Shown in pieces: positions 1 through 8,330 of a stretch of 55,142 nucleotides of DNA. The notes below the pieces were generated by a model that was not told the origin of the DNA, ran no database searches, and worked only from the letters and a program-made list of their open reading frames with translations. The stretch's first letter is position 1; every line of letters starts with the position of its first letter. The translations under genes and the position numbers were made by a program. Source of the DNA: an uncultured Eubacterium sp. (GTDB lineage Bacteria; Bacillota; Clostridia; Lachnospirales; Lachnospiraceae); contig CAJUFM010000010.1 in the NCBI GenBank assembly GCA_910585745.1, forward strand, positions 1-55,142, read 5' to 3'.

Positions 1-943
1 TGACTTTCTCCAGATGCTGAACAGATTCCCCGGTAAGATTCGCCTTTTCCTCAATGTCCTGCATGCTTTCCACGGCATCATTCATGATCTTCACATAACT
101 CTGCATACGCTGCCAGATATCATCTGAGATCTCCAGCATCTCCTTCGTCCGGTCGTCGATCATACCCATGGATTTTACCATTTCCCCTACGGAATTCTGC
201 ATACTATTTACATGCCTCAGACTTCGGTGGCAGTCCTCGGTGGTTTCCTGCGCCGAACTTACGATAGACTGATTGACCCGTCTCGACTCATTCATATTTT
301 CCGCAAGCTGTTCTGTCATCTCCACCAGTTCAGAAGATGCTTTTCCACAGGTCTCTACCACTACCGCTACCTGTTCTGCACTGTGCAGGTTTTCCAAAAT
401 GGCTCTTGAAGCACCGGCGATATTTATAAAAACTACCGACATCACAATCTGTTCTATCGTAAAACCCACAGAACGGGTTAAAAACCACTCCATATTCGTA
501 GGATATTCGATCTGCGCTACATTTCGTGAACGCAGAAATAAAGAGATGATAAGAAATATGTAGCTTACAATGGCGATCCGCAATGTGAATTTCTTGTCAA
601 AAAACATACAGCTGAACAGCATGGCAAGACCGTATGTCATATAAATGCCTATGGCTGAATTGCCGCCCAGGAGCATTACAACAAATCCTACAGCCAGCAC
701 ACTGACATATTTCATCACCCTTACAGGCACACCTGCTTTTTGTAACACTGTGGGCCCCACCGTACATACGCATCCAATAGGGGAAAGCACTGCCAGATCC
801 AGATACCGGATCTGAAAAACCCCGGCGGCAGTAGCGAGAAATAAAACAGGAAACACCAAAGTCATCCATAACAATACTTTCGCCAGACGTTTACACACGT
901 TCCGGTCATTCTGCTCAAAAAAATCCATCTGTTCTTCTGCCAT
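1..943 (-). CDS. Methyl-accepting chemotaxis-like membrane protein (5' part, cut by left edge)
   Basis: The reading frame begins at an ATG at 943, preceded by AGAGG, and runs off the left edge without a stop, giving about 314 residues. After a short charged N-terminus there are five to six hydrophobic segments between about residues 20 and 175. A long helical, Glu/Gln/Ser-rich region typical of a chemoreceptor coiled coil follows. The hydrophobic part resembles the integral membrane sensor domain of clostridial MCP-like proteins, which lack a large extracellular domain. The hairpin tip that binds CheA and CheW would lie outside the window, so the chemoreceptor call rests on the general pattern. 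It could instead be a membrane sensor with another helical output. Confidence 0.6.
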   Translation of the reverse strand, partial: MAEEQMDFFEQNDRNVCKRLAKVLLWMTLVFPVLFLATAAGVFQIRYLDLAVLSPIGCVCTVGPTVLQKAGVPVRVMKYVSVLAVGFVVMLLGGNSAIGIYMTYGLAMLFSCMFFDKKFTLRIAIVSYIFLIISLFLRSRNVAQIEYPTNMEWFLTRSVGFTIEQIVMSVVFINIAGASRAILENLHSAEQVAVVVETCGKASSELVEMTEQLAENMNESRRVNQSIVSSAQETTEDCHRSLRHVNSMQNSVGEMVKSMGMIDDRTKEMLEISDDIWQRMQSYVKIMNDAVESMQDIEEKANLTGESVQHLEKV

Positions 944-1071
944 TTTCCGCACATCCTCTCTTTGTTCTGCAATTCAATATTTTTACATATGTTTCTTTAT
1001 TTTAACAGAGCATGTGTAGAAAAAAAAGCTTTTGGTACAGATTGCAGGTTAAAGGGAACAGATTGCAGTTC

Positions 1072-1605
1072 TTATTTCTTTAGATTTTTATAGGCAAGCA
1101 CCCCGGCGATGGTCTTGGCATCGGTGATCTCTCCCGAATAGATCATTTTCTCGATCTCCCCGATGGTATACCGCTCAATATGGACAAATTCATTTTCATC
1201 CAGTCTCTGTCTGGAAGGCATAAGATCCTCTGCATAGTACACAGCGATCAATTCGCTGGTATAAGCTGCCGCTGTATTGATATTGATCAAATGACGGATG
1301 TTCTCCGAACGGTATCCTGTCTCTTCCTCCAATTCTCTTGCCGCACAGATCTTAAAATCCTCTTTCACACTGTCTCTTCCCCCGGCAGGGATCTCAAGCA
1401 TCATATCATCGATGGCGCCCCGGTACTGCCGTACCATGAGAATTTTTCCTTCATCATCCACCGGCACTACCGCCGCCGCACCCTTATGCTCGATCAGATC
1501 CCATTCCGCGATGTTGCCATTGGGAACCTTAACATCCATGGAATAAAAATCTACTATCTTTCCCTTATGTTCCAGCTTCTTACCAATAATCTCAAACTTA
1601 TCCAT
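1072..1605 (-). CDS. NUDIX hydrolase, ADP-ribose pyrophosphatase-like
   Basis: A 177-residue cytosolic protein of the usual length for ADP-ribose pyrophosphatases. A full Nudix box (G-x5-E-x7-REUxEExGU) lies at residues 76-98, with G76, E82, R90, E91, E94, E95 and G97 in place; these glutamates bind the catalytic divalent metal. The family hydrolyses nucleoside diphosphates linked to another group, and the nearest subfamily (NudF-like) cleaves ADP-ribose to AMP and ribose 5-phosphate. The exact substrate cannot be read from the sequence. The start ATG follows GGGAGGAT. The gene lies directly downstream of a broken pepD-like gene and probably once shared its transcript. Confidence 0.85.
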   Translation of the reverse strand: MDKFEIIGKKLEHKGKIVDFYSMDVKVPNGNIAEWDLIEHKGAAAVVPVDDEGKILMVRQYRGAIDDMMLEIPAGGRDSVKEDFKICAARELEEETGYRSENIRHLININTAAAYTSELIAVYYAEDLMPSRQRLDENEFVHIERYTIGEIEKMIYSGEITDAKTIAGVLAYKNLKK

Positions 1606-1625
1606 ATATGATCCTCCCTTTTCTG

Positions 1626-1814
1626 TTAATGAGCCAGCCGCTCCAAAACCCGGAGCAGCAGATCAAAATTCCGCCTTGCCAACGAGATACTCTTCTTCTC
1701 CTTCACAGTGTGTATATCCAGTATATCGGGTCCCATGGAGACAATATCCAGTCCCGGGATCTTATGGGACAAAATGCCGCACTCCAGACCCGCATGGATT
1801 CCTCTCTCGTTATC
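1626..1814 (-). pseudogene. pepD: C-terminal remnant of a PepD-type (M20C) dipeptidase
   Basis: The minus strand encodes about 60 residues ending in TAA at 1626-1628. They match the conserved C-terminus of cytosolic non-specific (aminoacyl-histidine) dipeptidases: a HAGLECG segment carrying a metal-ligand region, then PGLD.VS.GPDI.DIHT, then a helical tail. Going upstream, the same frame hits stop codons at about 1820 and no earlier M20 sequence is recognisable. The first roughly 420 residues are therefore missing and this is a deletion remnant, not a working peptidase. The join with unrelated AT-rich sequence falls near 1810-1820. The match was made by eye. Confidence 0.7.
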
Positions 1815-2113
1815 ACACTATTATTCCAGAGTTTTCAAAATATATGCCCCTGACTCTTTCGTCAGTGGAATACAGTGATCTATACTTATTTCTTTCCCCT
1901 CCTGATGTTCTGTATCGATACATATGTATGCCTGGTGTTTCAATGTTTCTCCCCGGTGTCCTAAGAAGATTCTTCTCCCTCGTCTTGACATTCATTCTGA
2001 CGGAAATCAATTCCATCAATTCCGTTCTGGTATACAAAGTCATGAAAAATTTTGATTCCACAGTATCCACCTTCTTTGTTTTATTAAAAATCTTCCATGG
2101 CTTATTTTCATAA

Positions 2114-2155
2114 TTTCTGCACAGTTTTTTTGTGCAGAAAGTTGCGAAGCAACTT
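2114..2155. repeat. Two adjacent perfect hairpins
   Basis: TTTCTGCACA (2114-2123) pairs perfectly with TGTGCAGAAA (2131-2140) across a T-rich loop. Overlapping its end, AAGTTGC (2139-2145) pairs with GCAACTT (2149-2155) across GAA. The pair could be alternative RNA structures or the end of a small mobile element. No flanking target duplication is obvious. Confidence 0.5.
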
Positions 2156-2282
2156 GCTAATAAACTCACCAGAGTTCATTTTATCATAAAAGATTGCATG
2201 GTGCAATGACTTATAAATCCCGATTCTTTTACTTGATTAATTTTCTGATTTTGTTTACAATTCATATGTGGGTGTCTCCTTT

Positions 2283-2323
2283 GAATAATGATTTATCAAC
2301 CGGCCAGTTAACAATCATTATTC
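2283..2323. repeat. 10-bp inverted repeat around a near-palindromic core
   Basis: GAATAATGAT at 2283-2292 is exactly inverted as ATCATTATTC at 2314-2323. The spacer contains a near-palindrome (AAC-C-GGCC-A-GTT). It could be an operator or a cruciform-forming element. It lies in the gene-poor stretch, not directly before a gene. Confidence 0.45.
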
Positions 2324-2391
2324 TAAAGTAAGCACTCATTTTTTGTAAACCCGCCATTTATTACTTAACAGAAATGCTCCTTATTTCCATC

Positions 2392-2415
2392 AAAAAAGCA
2401 CCTCCTGCGAGATGC
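2392..2415 (-). terminator. Rho-independent terminator (minus strand)
   Basis: On the minus strand GCATCTC (2415-2409) and GAGGTGC (2404-2398) form a 7-bp stem with a four-base loop, followed at once by six T residues. It sits downstream of the UPF0210 gene and is the most likely end of the leftward transcript from that region. Confidence 0.6.
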
Positions 2416-2478
2416 CATATATCTTGTTACTATTTTCTGTTATACAAAAGGGACATCACATGGATGTCATGCCGCACA

Positions 2479-2725
2479 TTATTCTATTGGTTTTATCAAG
2501 CCTTGAATCCGATGCTCTGCCTCTTTATAAACCGCCTCATCATCCCGCACTGAAATAATGATAATCTTCGTGACACTGCCCCGTCCCTGGCAGTACTAAG
2601 TAATCACCTGAGTTAACACAATGGTCTGTCTGGTCGCCATTTTATGTCTTGCCATAAGAATCACCGCCGTTTCTTTCCGAATATCACGAAACAACTTGGC
2701 AGACCAGCAATACTTAATTGTTTAT
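2479..2725 (-). pseudogene. Possible degenerate short gene with an in-frame stop
   Basis: One minus-strand frame reads as plausible protein (charged helices and a KIIIISVRDDE strand-like segment) for about 80 residues, is interrupted once by TAG near 2597, and ends at TAA (2479-2481). No start codon with a ribosome site is seen and I do not recognise the family. It may be the tail of a decayed gene replaced together with pepD. Confidence 0.2.
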
Positions 2726-2740
2726 CAATGTTACAACACA

Positions 2741-4105
2741 CTAATTTCTAAAGCTGTGGATCGGTGCGGGGATCCGTCCCTGGCGGTTTACGAAATCATC
2801 ACAGCCAAAGGGATTCACCGGCATGATCGGTGCGTAGCCGAGAAGGCCTCCAAACTCTGCCTGATCTCCCACGGTTTTTCCCTGGACAGGGATGATCCTC
2901 ACTGCTGTGGTCTTCTGGTTCACCATGCCGATGGCCATCTCATCTGCGATGATGCCGGCGATGGTGGTCTCTTTCGTATCTCCGGGAATGGCGATCATAT
3001 CCAGCCCCACCGAACACACACAGGTCATAGCTTCCAGTTTCTCCAATGTCAAGGCACCCTCTGTCACCGCATCAATCATTCCCTGATCTTCGCTGACAGG
3101 GATAAAAGCGCCGCTGAGACCCCCCACATAGGAAGAGGCCATTACGCCGCCCTTCTTTACCTGGTCGTTGAGCATGGCAAGCGCCGCTGTGGTTCCGGGA
3201 GCACCTGCCCGTTCCAGCCCCAGTGCTTCAAATATTTCCGCAATACTGTCACCTACCGCCGGAGTGGGCGCCAGAGACAGATCGATGATCCCAAAGGGAA
3301 TGCCAAGGCGCCTGGAAGCCTCATATGCCACCAGCTGACCCACTCTCGTTATCTTAAAGGCAGTCTTTTTGATGGTCTCGCAGACCTTTCCAAAATCCCC
3401 GTCCTTTACTTTTTCTAAAGCCGTTTTTACAACACCGGGGCCGCTGACGCCCACATTGATGATGGCATCCCCCTCTGTAACCCCATGGAACGCTCCTGCC
3501 ATAAAAGGATTGTCGTCTGGCGCATTGCAGAACACCACCAGTTTGGCACAGCCCAGGGAGTCGTTGTCACTAGTCAGTACCGCCGTCTCCTTCACCATTT
3601 TGCCCATCAGGCGGATGGCATCCATATCCAGCCCCGTCTTGGTGGAGCCCACATTGACCGAGCTGCACACCCGCTCAGTGCAGGAAAGCGCCCGGGGAAT
3701 GGAACAGATCAGATTTTTGTCGGCAGTCGTCATCTTCTTTGACACCAGCGCCGTATAGCCGCCGATAAAATTCACACCTACCTGCTTCGCCGCCCGATCC
3801 AGGGTCTTGGCGATCTCCACAAAACCCTCTGGCGACTGACAGGCAGATCCGCCGATCAAGGACACTGGTGTAATGGATATCCTCTTGTTTACGATGGGAA
3901 TGCCATACTCCATGCTGATTTCCTCACCTACAGCCACCAGGTTCTCTGCCATGGACGTTATTTTATTATAAATATTATCACATAAACGATGCAGATCGCT
4001 GTCTATGCAGTCCAAAAGGCTGATTCCCATGGTTATGGTCCGCACATCCAGGTTTTCTTTCTCGATCATGTTATTTGTCTCAATCACTTCATTTATATTT
4101 ATCAC
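2741..4105 (-). CDS. UPF0210 (DUF711, PFL-like) family protein
   Basis: About 454 residues, the usual family size. The protein closely fits the UPF0210 pattern: an N-terminal VDIR/VRTITMGISLLDC-type segment, a Gly-rich NVGVSGPGVV motif in the middle and long Ala/Gly stretches. The family is named for its resemblance to pyruvate formate-lyase-type folds, but no reaction is established. I chose a GTG start at 4105 because GGAGG lies upstream and because family members begin right before this I-N-x-N-E-V-I-E-T stretch. An upstream ATG at 4147 would overlap the preceding ACT-domain gene. The ACT-UPF0210 pair is common in Firmicutes, suggesting a joint role. Confidence 0.85.
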   Translation of the reverse strand: MININEVIETNNMIEKENLDVRTITMGISLLDCIDSDLHRLCDNIYNKITSMAENLVAVGEEISMEYGIPIVNKRISITPVSLIGGSACQSPEGFVEIAKTLDRAAKQVGVNFIGGYTALVSKKMTTADKNLICSIPRALSCTERVCSSVNVGSTKTGLDMDAIRLMGKMVKETAVLTSDNDSLGCAKLVVFCNAPDDNPFMAGAFHGVTEGDAIINVGVSGPGVVKTALEKVKDGDFGKVCETIKKTAFKITRVGQLVAYEASRRLGIPFGIIDLSLAPTPAVGDSIAEIFEALGLERAGAPGTTAALAMLNDQVKKGGVMASSYVGGLSGAFIPVSEDQGMIDAVTEGALTLEKLEAMTCVCSVGLDMIAIPGDTKETTIAGIIADEMAIGMVNQKTTAVRIIPVQGKTVGDQAEFGGLLGYAPIMPVNPFGCDDFVNRQGRIPAPIHSFRN

Positions 4106-4124
4106 GATATTTCCCTTTCCTCCA

Positions 4125-4397
4125 CTATATTCTATGCATCTTGTCAAATATATCTTCCCGCTGGACTTTTATGATACAATGAATGCCTTTTCCCAGTTCC
4201 TCCAGCTCTTCTGAAAGCTCCAGGAACTTTTTGGAAGAAAGATCTGTATTTACTACCATCATCATATTAAAAAATCCATCTACTATAGTCTGGGAAATAT
4301 CCAGAATATTGATGCCATTTTCTGATAGATAAGTACATACCTTTGCTATGATCCCCACACTGTCTTTTCCTACTACTGTTATAATGGTCTTTTTCAT
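4125..4397 (-). CDS. ACT domain protein, UPF0237 family
   Basis: A 90-residue protein made of one ACT domain: a beta strand with VVGKDSVGI, a helix, then NINILD-like and DGFFNMMMVV strands. ACT domains bind small ligands, often amino acids, and usually act as regulators. The start ATG at 4397 has GAGGG at good spacing; an in-frame ATG four codons earlier overlaps that ribosome site and is unlikely. It ends 19 bases before the start of the UPF0210 gene, so the two are probably translated from one mRNA. Which ligand it binds is unknown. Confidence 0.85.
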   Translation of the reverse strand: MKKTIITVVGKDSVGIIAKVCTYLSENGINILDISQTIVDGFFNMMMVVNTDLSSKKFLELSEELEELGKGIHCIIKVQREDIFDKMHRI

Positions 4398-4443
4398 TTT
4401 TACCCTCATTTCTATCCGGGGAACGCCGCCCCCTTTTCTTTCT

Positions 4444-5247
4444 TTAATTTATAAAAACCGGCGGCGTCGGCGCCATCCGCCCCGCCACCCCGAGAAACAG
4501 CTCATCTTCCGCTGCCAGCTCCTCCTGAGCCAGTTCATACCGGACCGTCTCATAAGCGAGTTCTGGATAATTGTTTTCTTGGCTGAGATGCCCCAGCAAA
4601 ATATGTTTTAACCGGTAGTGTACCAGTCTCCGGAGCAGACGGCCGCAGGCATCGTTTGAAAGATGCCCTTCTTTTCCCAGAATACGCAGTTTCAGCTGAT
4701 AGGGATAACTCCCCGCCTGAAGCATATTGATATCATGGTTTGCCTCCAGGAGCATTCCCTCACAATCCTCCAGGTGGGACAGGGTATAATCGGTGTACTC
4801 GCCCATATCCGTCGCCACAGCCACCTTCACATCTCCTTCACGGATCGTATAGCAGACCGGATCTGCCGCGTCGTGGGAGATGGAAAAAGGCATGACTTCC
4901 ATACCGCCTACATTTACCGGGACATCGGGACGCACAGGCTGAAATAGATCCGCATCTACCTTTCCGCATTTCCCATTTCTCAGGATGGAATCAATCGTGG
5001 CCTCTGTGGCATATACCGGAATGGCATATTTGCGCAGCACCGGCCCCAGACCACAGATATGATCGGAATGTTCATGGGTGATAAAGATCCCCTGTATGTG
5101 ATCCATAGTAATGTGCTCCGCCGCAAGCCCTTCCTCAATGCGTTTTTTGCTGATTCCCGTATCCACAAGAATCCCCCGGGAATCTTCCTCTGACCCGATA
5201 AATATACTGTTTCCACTACTCCCACTGGCAATGCTGTAAAGTTTCAT
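4444..5247 (-). CDS. Metallo-beta-lactamase-fold hydrolase, WalJ/YycJ-like
   Basis: A 267-residue single-domain protein. The metal-binding HxHxDH motif is at residues 58-63 (THEHSDH), with further His residues in SISHDAAD and GHLSND segments, as in the WalJ/YycJ/VicX group. The N-terminal SIASGSSGNS stretch is a hallmark of that group. Family members are predicted phosphodiesterases or nucleases linked to cell-wall control or DNA replication co-ordination. Unlike walJ in Bacillus it is not next to a walRK pair here. It sits between the FtsA-like gene and the ACT gene, all leftward. Confidence 0.85.
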   Translation of the reverse strand: MKLYSIASGSSGNSIFIGSEEDSRGILVDTGISKKRIEEGLAAEHITMDHIQGIFITHEHSDHICGLGPVLRKYAIPVYATEATIDSILRNGKCGKVDADLFQPVRPDVPVNVGGMEVMPFSISHDAADPVCYTIREGDVKVAVATDMGEYTDYTLSHLEDCEGMLLEANHDINMLQAGSYPYQLKLRILGKEGHLSNDACGRLLRRLVHYRLKHILLGHLSQENNYPELAYETVRYELAQEELAAEDELFLGVAGRMAPTPPVFIN

Positions 5248-5267
5248 CTCTCACTCATCCATCCTTC

Positions 5268-7469
5268 TTATTTTTCCCAGTATAGATCGATACTGTCATC
5301 CTCATGAACCGCTGTCGTAAAATCACTGACATCCCTGCCGTTCAGTTTGGATATCAGCCGTTTCCCGCCAGGTTTTGTAAGATCAAAGGGATATACATCG
5401 AAAATATCCACAAAGGAATGATTTCTTTTTTCCGCCAGAGTTACCTCTTTTCCATTGATCTTAACCCGGATACGCCGGCCGGCCCCGCCTGTCAGGTATC
5501 CGGTCTGCCCCATCCCGGAACCCGGTGAGGAAAATACCGGCGGTACTGTCACACTCTGCTGAGGTCTCGCAGCCGGATTGTTTATGGGAAGATCTGCTGC
5601 CCATGCTGGCAGGGGGCGAACCGGAGCCAGCAGAGGATCCGGCCCCAAGGGGATATCCGGAACCGCCAGATCTGACATCACATTTTTTACTGGCTGCACC
5701 GTCTTTTTCTTCTCTTCTTTTATCGGTTCAGGAAGGATCTTCTCCAGCACAGCCCCGCTCTTCAGTCTGGCGTTCCGATCCCGCTCTTCTCCGCCGACCA
5801 GCACTTTATCCTCCACCGGCCGCCCCATAAATTCCAGAAGCTGCTGAACCGAGTAGGTGTCCAGGATCTTCACCCGGTCTCCCTCACGGATCACATAAGA
5901 ATCTTTCTGACTCTTATCATTTACCTCTGCCATCACTGGACAGAGCACGATTTTTCCAAACACTGTATACTGCAATTCTTTCCGGTATTCGGGAATCCGT
6001 CCCAGAGTGAGAGAAGCATTCTCTCCGCGGGTGGCCGCTTTGATCTGTATGACATCATTTTCATGTACGATCTCATTGAGACTCGTTTCTTTTCCATTAA
6101 GCATGACCTCCGCCGCCTCGCCAAGACGCCCCCTGGTCACCCGTTCTTCCCCGTTCACAAAGTATGTGAGACTGCCACCTCTGGTGGGGAACAGACTGCT
6201 CTGGGCAAATCCGGCATGGATGCAGGCATCCAGGATCGTCGCCTTGCCATTATCATATAACTTGATCCGCTCATCGTTTACTTTAACGTGAATAAAACTG
6301 CCCTTCTGTTCATAATATTCCAGACAGATCCCAATGGGTGTCACAAGCGTCGAATCTTTTTTCACACCAGCCGCCGAAAAATCCACCTGCTGAAGAACTT
6401 CTGCCCCCCGTATGCTGACACGGTTTTCCGGCAGGGAAAGACATTCTGACATCCTCTCTGTAAATCCTGGCATCTTACCGCCGCCACCCACAACAAATAC
6501 TGCGCTTACAGAATTCCCACCATTGAGCTCCATGATCTTTTCTGAAACTTTTTCTACAATAACACGGATCGCTTCCTCCGCGGTCTCCCGGATCTCTTCA
6601 TATCCAACTTTATAGGATTCTCCCATAATATTTTTAAAAGATATGGTCTTATTTCTAGCTGTTGCTTTTTTTATCTTTTCCGCCATCTCAAAATCCACAA
6701 GGAACTTGCGGGCGATGGCTTCGGTAATCTCATCTCCCGCCAGTGGTATCATTCCAAAGGCAATGATACTTCCGTCTTTTACAATAGAGATATCGGAAGT
6801 CCCTGCTCCCACATCTACCAGCGCGATATTCAACAGGCGGAAGCGTTCCGGAATAGCGATATTGATCGCTGCTATAGGCTCCAATGTCAGACTCACCACC
6901 TGCAGCCCGGCAGCTTCCACGGCAGCATAAAGCCCCTCCACCACTTCATCCGGAAGAAAGGTGGCGATCATCTCCACACCAATGGAGGCTGCCATATGCT
7001 CTTCGATCATTTCCATAGGATATCCATTGAGATAATATTTCACCGGCGAATAACCCACACAGTAAAAATGCTTGTCCTTATGATCGGTTTCGGTACGGAT
7101 CTCCTCATAAGCTTTCTCCACTGCGAGACTGTCCAGGGAATGAATGTGTTCCTGGGTCACTTTCGCCTCGGAGGGCATCTCGTATTCCACATATACATTT
7201 TTTGTCTTCAGCACACGTCCTGCCGCCGCAATACTGACCTGCCGGAGATCTCCCCCGATTTTTTCTTCCAGCTTTGCCTTTACCTGGCCAATGGTGCGTG
7301 CCACCGTCGGAATATCGTGAATCTGCCCATCAATCACCGCTCTTGTGGTGTGCTCCACAGCGACCTGTGCCACCACCACAAAACGATCCGTCCCCACCCG
7401 GTAGCCCACGGTACCGACGATACTTCTCGTTCCTATATCAAGTCCAAATACATAACCATCCTTACTCAT
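5268..7469 (-). CDS. FtsA/PilM-like actin-fold ATPase with long C-terminal extension
   Basis: A protein of about 733 residues. Residues 1-390 form an FtsA/PilM-type actin-fold module: a GLDIGTRSI phosphate-1 loop near the N-terminus, DVGAGTSDISI for phosphate 2, and VVGGGGKMPG for the adenosine motif. FtsA is usually about 420 residues. The extra 340 residues hold several short beta-rich segments with a VxVNGxxVxL pattern (possibly ubiquitin-like folds), a Pro-rich linker, and a terminal repeat of the same pattern. The start ATG at 7469 follows GGGGG. An open frame extends upstream to 7583 only because it passes through a repeat element. A cytoskeletal or membrane-anchoring role is inferred from the fold. 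Confidence 0.75.
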   Translation of the reverse strand: MSKDGYVFGLDIGTRSIVGTVGYRVGTDRFVVVAQVAVEHTTRAVIDGQIHDIPTVARTIGQVKAKLEEKIGGDLRQVSIAAAGRVLKTKNVYVEYEMPSEAKVTQEHIHSLDSLAVEKAYEEIRTETDHKDKHFYCVGYSPVKYYLNGYPMEMIEEHMAASIGVEMIATFLPDEVVEGLYAAVEAAGLQVVSLTLEPIAAINIAIPERFRLLNIALVDVGAGTSDISIVKDGSIIAFGMIPLAGDEITEAIARKFLVDFEMAEKIKKATARNKTISFKNIMGESYKVGYEEIRETAEEAIRVIVEKVSEKIMELNGGNSVSAVFVVGGGGKMPGFTERMSECLSLPENRVSIRGAEVLQQVDFSAAGVKKDSTLVTPIGICLEYYEQKGSFIHVKVNDERIKLYDNGKATILDACIHAGFAQSSLFPTRGGSLTYFVNGEERVTRGRLGEAAEVMLNGKETSLNEIVHENDVIQIKAATRGENASLTLGRIPEYRKELQYTVFGKIVLCPVMAEVNDKSQKDSYVIREGDRVKILDTYSVQQLLEFMGRPVEDKVLVGGEERDRNARLKSGAVLEKILPEPIKEEKKKTVQPVKNVMSDLAVPDIPLGPDPLLAPVRPLPAWAADLPINNPAARPQQSVTVPPVFSSPGSGMGQTGYLTGGAGRRIRVKINGKEVTLAEKRNHSFVDIFDVYPFDLTKPGGKRLISKLNGRDVSDFTTAVHEDDSIDLYWEK

Positions 7470-7490
7470 ATGTATCCCCCGTCTTTTATT

Positions 7491-7624
7491 ATATGCGTGA
7501 CCCGCATAAGCACTCACGGCGAAACCTCCGGTTTCTCCGTGTTCGTTACACTCATTTACTATATGCGTGACCCGCATAAGCACTCACGGCGAAACCTTCG
7601 GTTTCTCCGTGTTCGTTACACTCA
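7491..7624. repeat. Tandem 70-bp palindromic repeat, two copies
   Basis: Copies 7491-7560 and 7561-7624 differ at one position within the first 64 bases. Each carries a hairpin formed by CGAAACC and GGTTTC around a short loop, plus a CGCATAAGCAC segment (7503-7513, 7573-7583) whose inverse GTGCTTATGCG occurs at 7690-7700. The element fills most of the gap between coaE and the FtsA-like gene and looks like a REP/MITE-type family. Confidence 0.7.
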
Positions 7625-7627
7625 CAT

Positions 7628-7683
7628 AGACTTTTTCAGAATGCGGCTTGCCTGTTAACAGGCACCGCATTCTTTAAAAGTCT
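7628..7683. repeat. Long near-perfect hairpin
   Basis: AGACTTTT, AGAATGCGG and GCCTG are all mirrored around a central TTAA by CAGGC, CCGCATTCT and AAAAGTCT, giving a 56-base dyad with only small internal mismatches. It lies just downstream of coaE. There is no clean U-tract, so it may be a repeat element or an RNA-stabilising or processing structure rather than a simple terminator. Confidence 0.6.
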
Positions 7684-7715
7684 GCGTTCGTGCTTATGCG
7701 TTCATTGTATCACAG

Positions 7716-8330
7716 TCATTTTGAATTTTCCAGCAGATTTTCTACTGCCGCACCGATCTGCGCCTCCAGATCCCTCAGTTCCCCATCGTTGACCAGCACC
7801 CTTTTGCATAAAGTCCGCAACACCGCATTGCTGTGCTGGTTCCCCATAATGCTCTCTGACTTCTCTCTCGTATAGCCGCGGGAATCCATAAGTCTCTGGA
7901 TGCGGATCTCATCTTCTGTGACCACACCCCACACCTCATCACACAGCTGGTCACAGCCAGTTTCAAATAAGAGTGCAGTCTCCAGAATGAACAATCTGTC
8001 CTGGTCCCTCTCTCTGATCCTCCTGCGGATCTCCGAGAGAACCAGAGGATGGACAATAGCATTAAGGCGCCCCAGCTGGTCCGGATCACGGTATACCTGA
8101 CGTGCTAAATGCTCTCTGTCGATCTCCCCGTCAGGCAGGAGTATGGTTTCTCCGAAGGTCTGCCGTATTCTGTCAAATCCCGCTGTCCCTGGTCTCATAA
8201 CATCATGCCCCAGCTCATCTGCCATGCAGATCACCGCATCGTGCTTTTGTCTGAGGATGTTCAGTACTGTAGATTTGCCGCTTCCCACACCTCCGGCAAT
8301 GCCGATGACTTTGCTGCTATTTTGCCTCAT
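7716..8330 (-). CDS. coaE: Dephospho-CoA kinase
   Basis: A 204-residue protein that phosphorylates dephospho-CoA, the last step of coenzyme A synthesis, in the cytosol. The P-loop GGVGSGKST is at residues 13-21. It is followed by a DELGH-like segment where the family carries the catalytic aspartate, and by the NAIVHP motif typical of CoaE. The start ATG lies inside the end of polA (14-base overlap), so the two genes are translationally coupled. polA-coaE adjacency is common in Clostridia. Length and motifs are complete. Confidence 0.95.
   Translation of the reverse strand: MRQNSSKVIGIAGGVGSGKSTVLNILRQKHDAVICMADELGHDVMRPGTAGFDRIRQTFGETILLPDGEIDREHLARQVYRDPDQLGRLNAIVHPLVLSEIRRRIRERDQDRLFILETALLFETGCDQLCDEVWGVVTEDEIRIQRLMDSRGYTREKSESIMGNQHSNAVLRTLCKRVLVNDGELRDLEAQIGAAVENLLENSK

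Larger units (their letters stand above)
1815..2740. other. Gene-poor AT-rich stretch with several hairpins
   Basis: No convincing gene is seen here. Open frames in this stretch lack both ribosome sites and family resemblance. It holds two adjacent hairpins at 2114-2155, a long inverted repeat at 2283-2323, a minus-strand terminator at 2392-2415, and a degenerate open frame at 2479-2725. The sequence is more AT-rich than the flanking genes and starts exactly where the pepD remnant ends, which suggests deletion or replacement of the original DNA. Confidence 0.5.

Noticed and set aside
1813..2169. 118-codon open frame upstream of the pepD remnant
   Set aside because: It is in a different frame from PepD, has no ribosome site, and its 5' part reads through two perfect hairpins.
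7470..7583. N-terminal extension of the FtsA-like protein
   Set aside because: The extension is translated palindromic repeat DNA; a good ribosome site lies before the ATG at 7469.
7491..7624. CRISPR array
   Set aside because: Only two adjacent units without unique spacers; the unit is a palindromic repeat.
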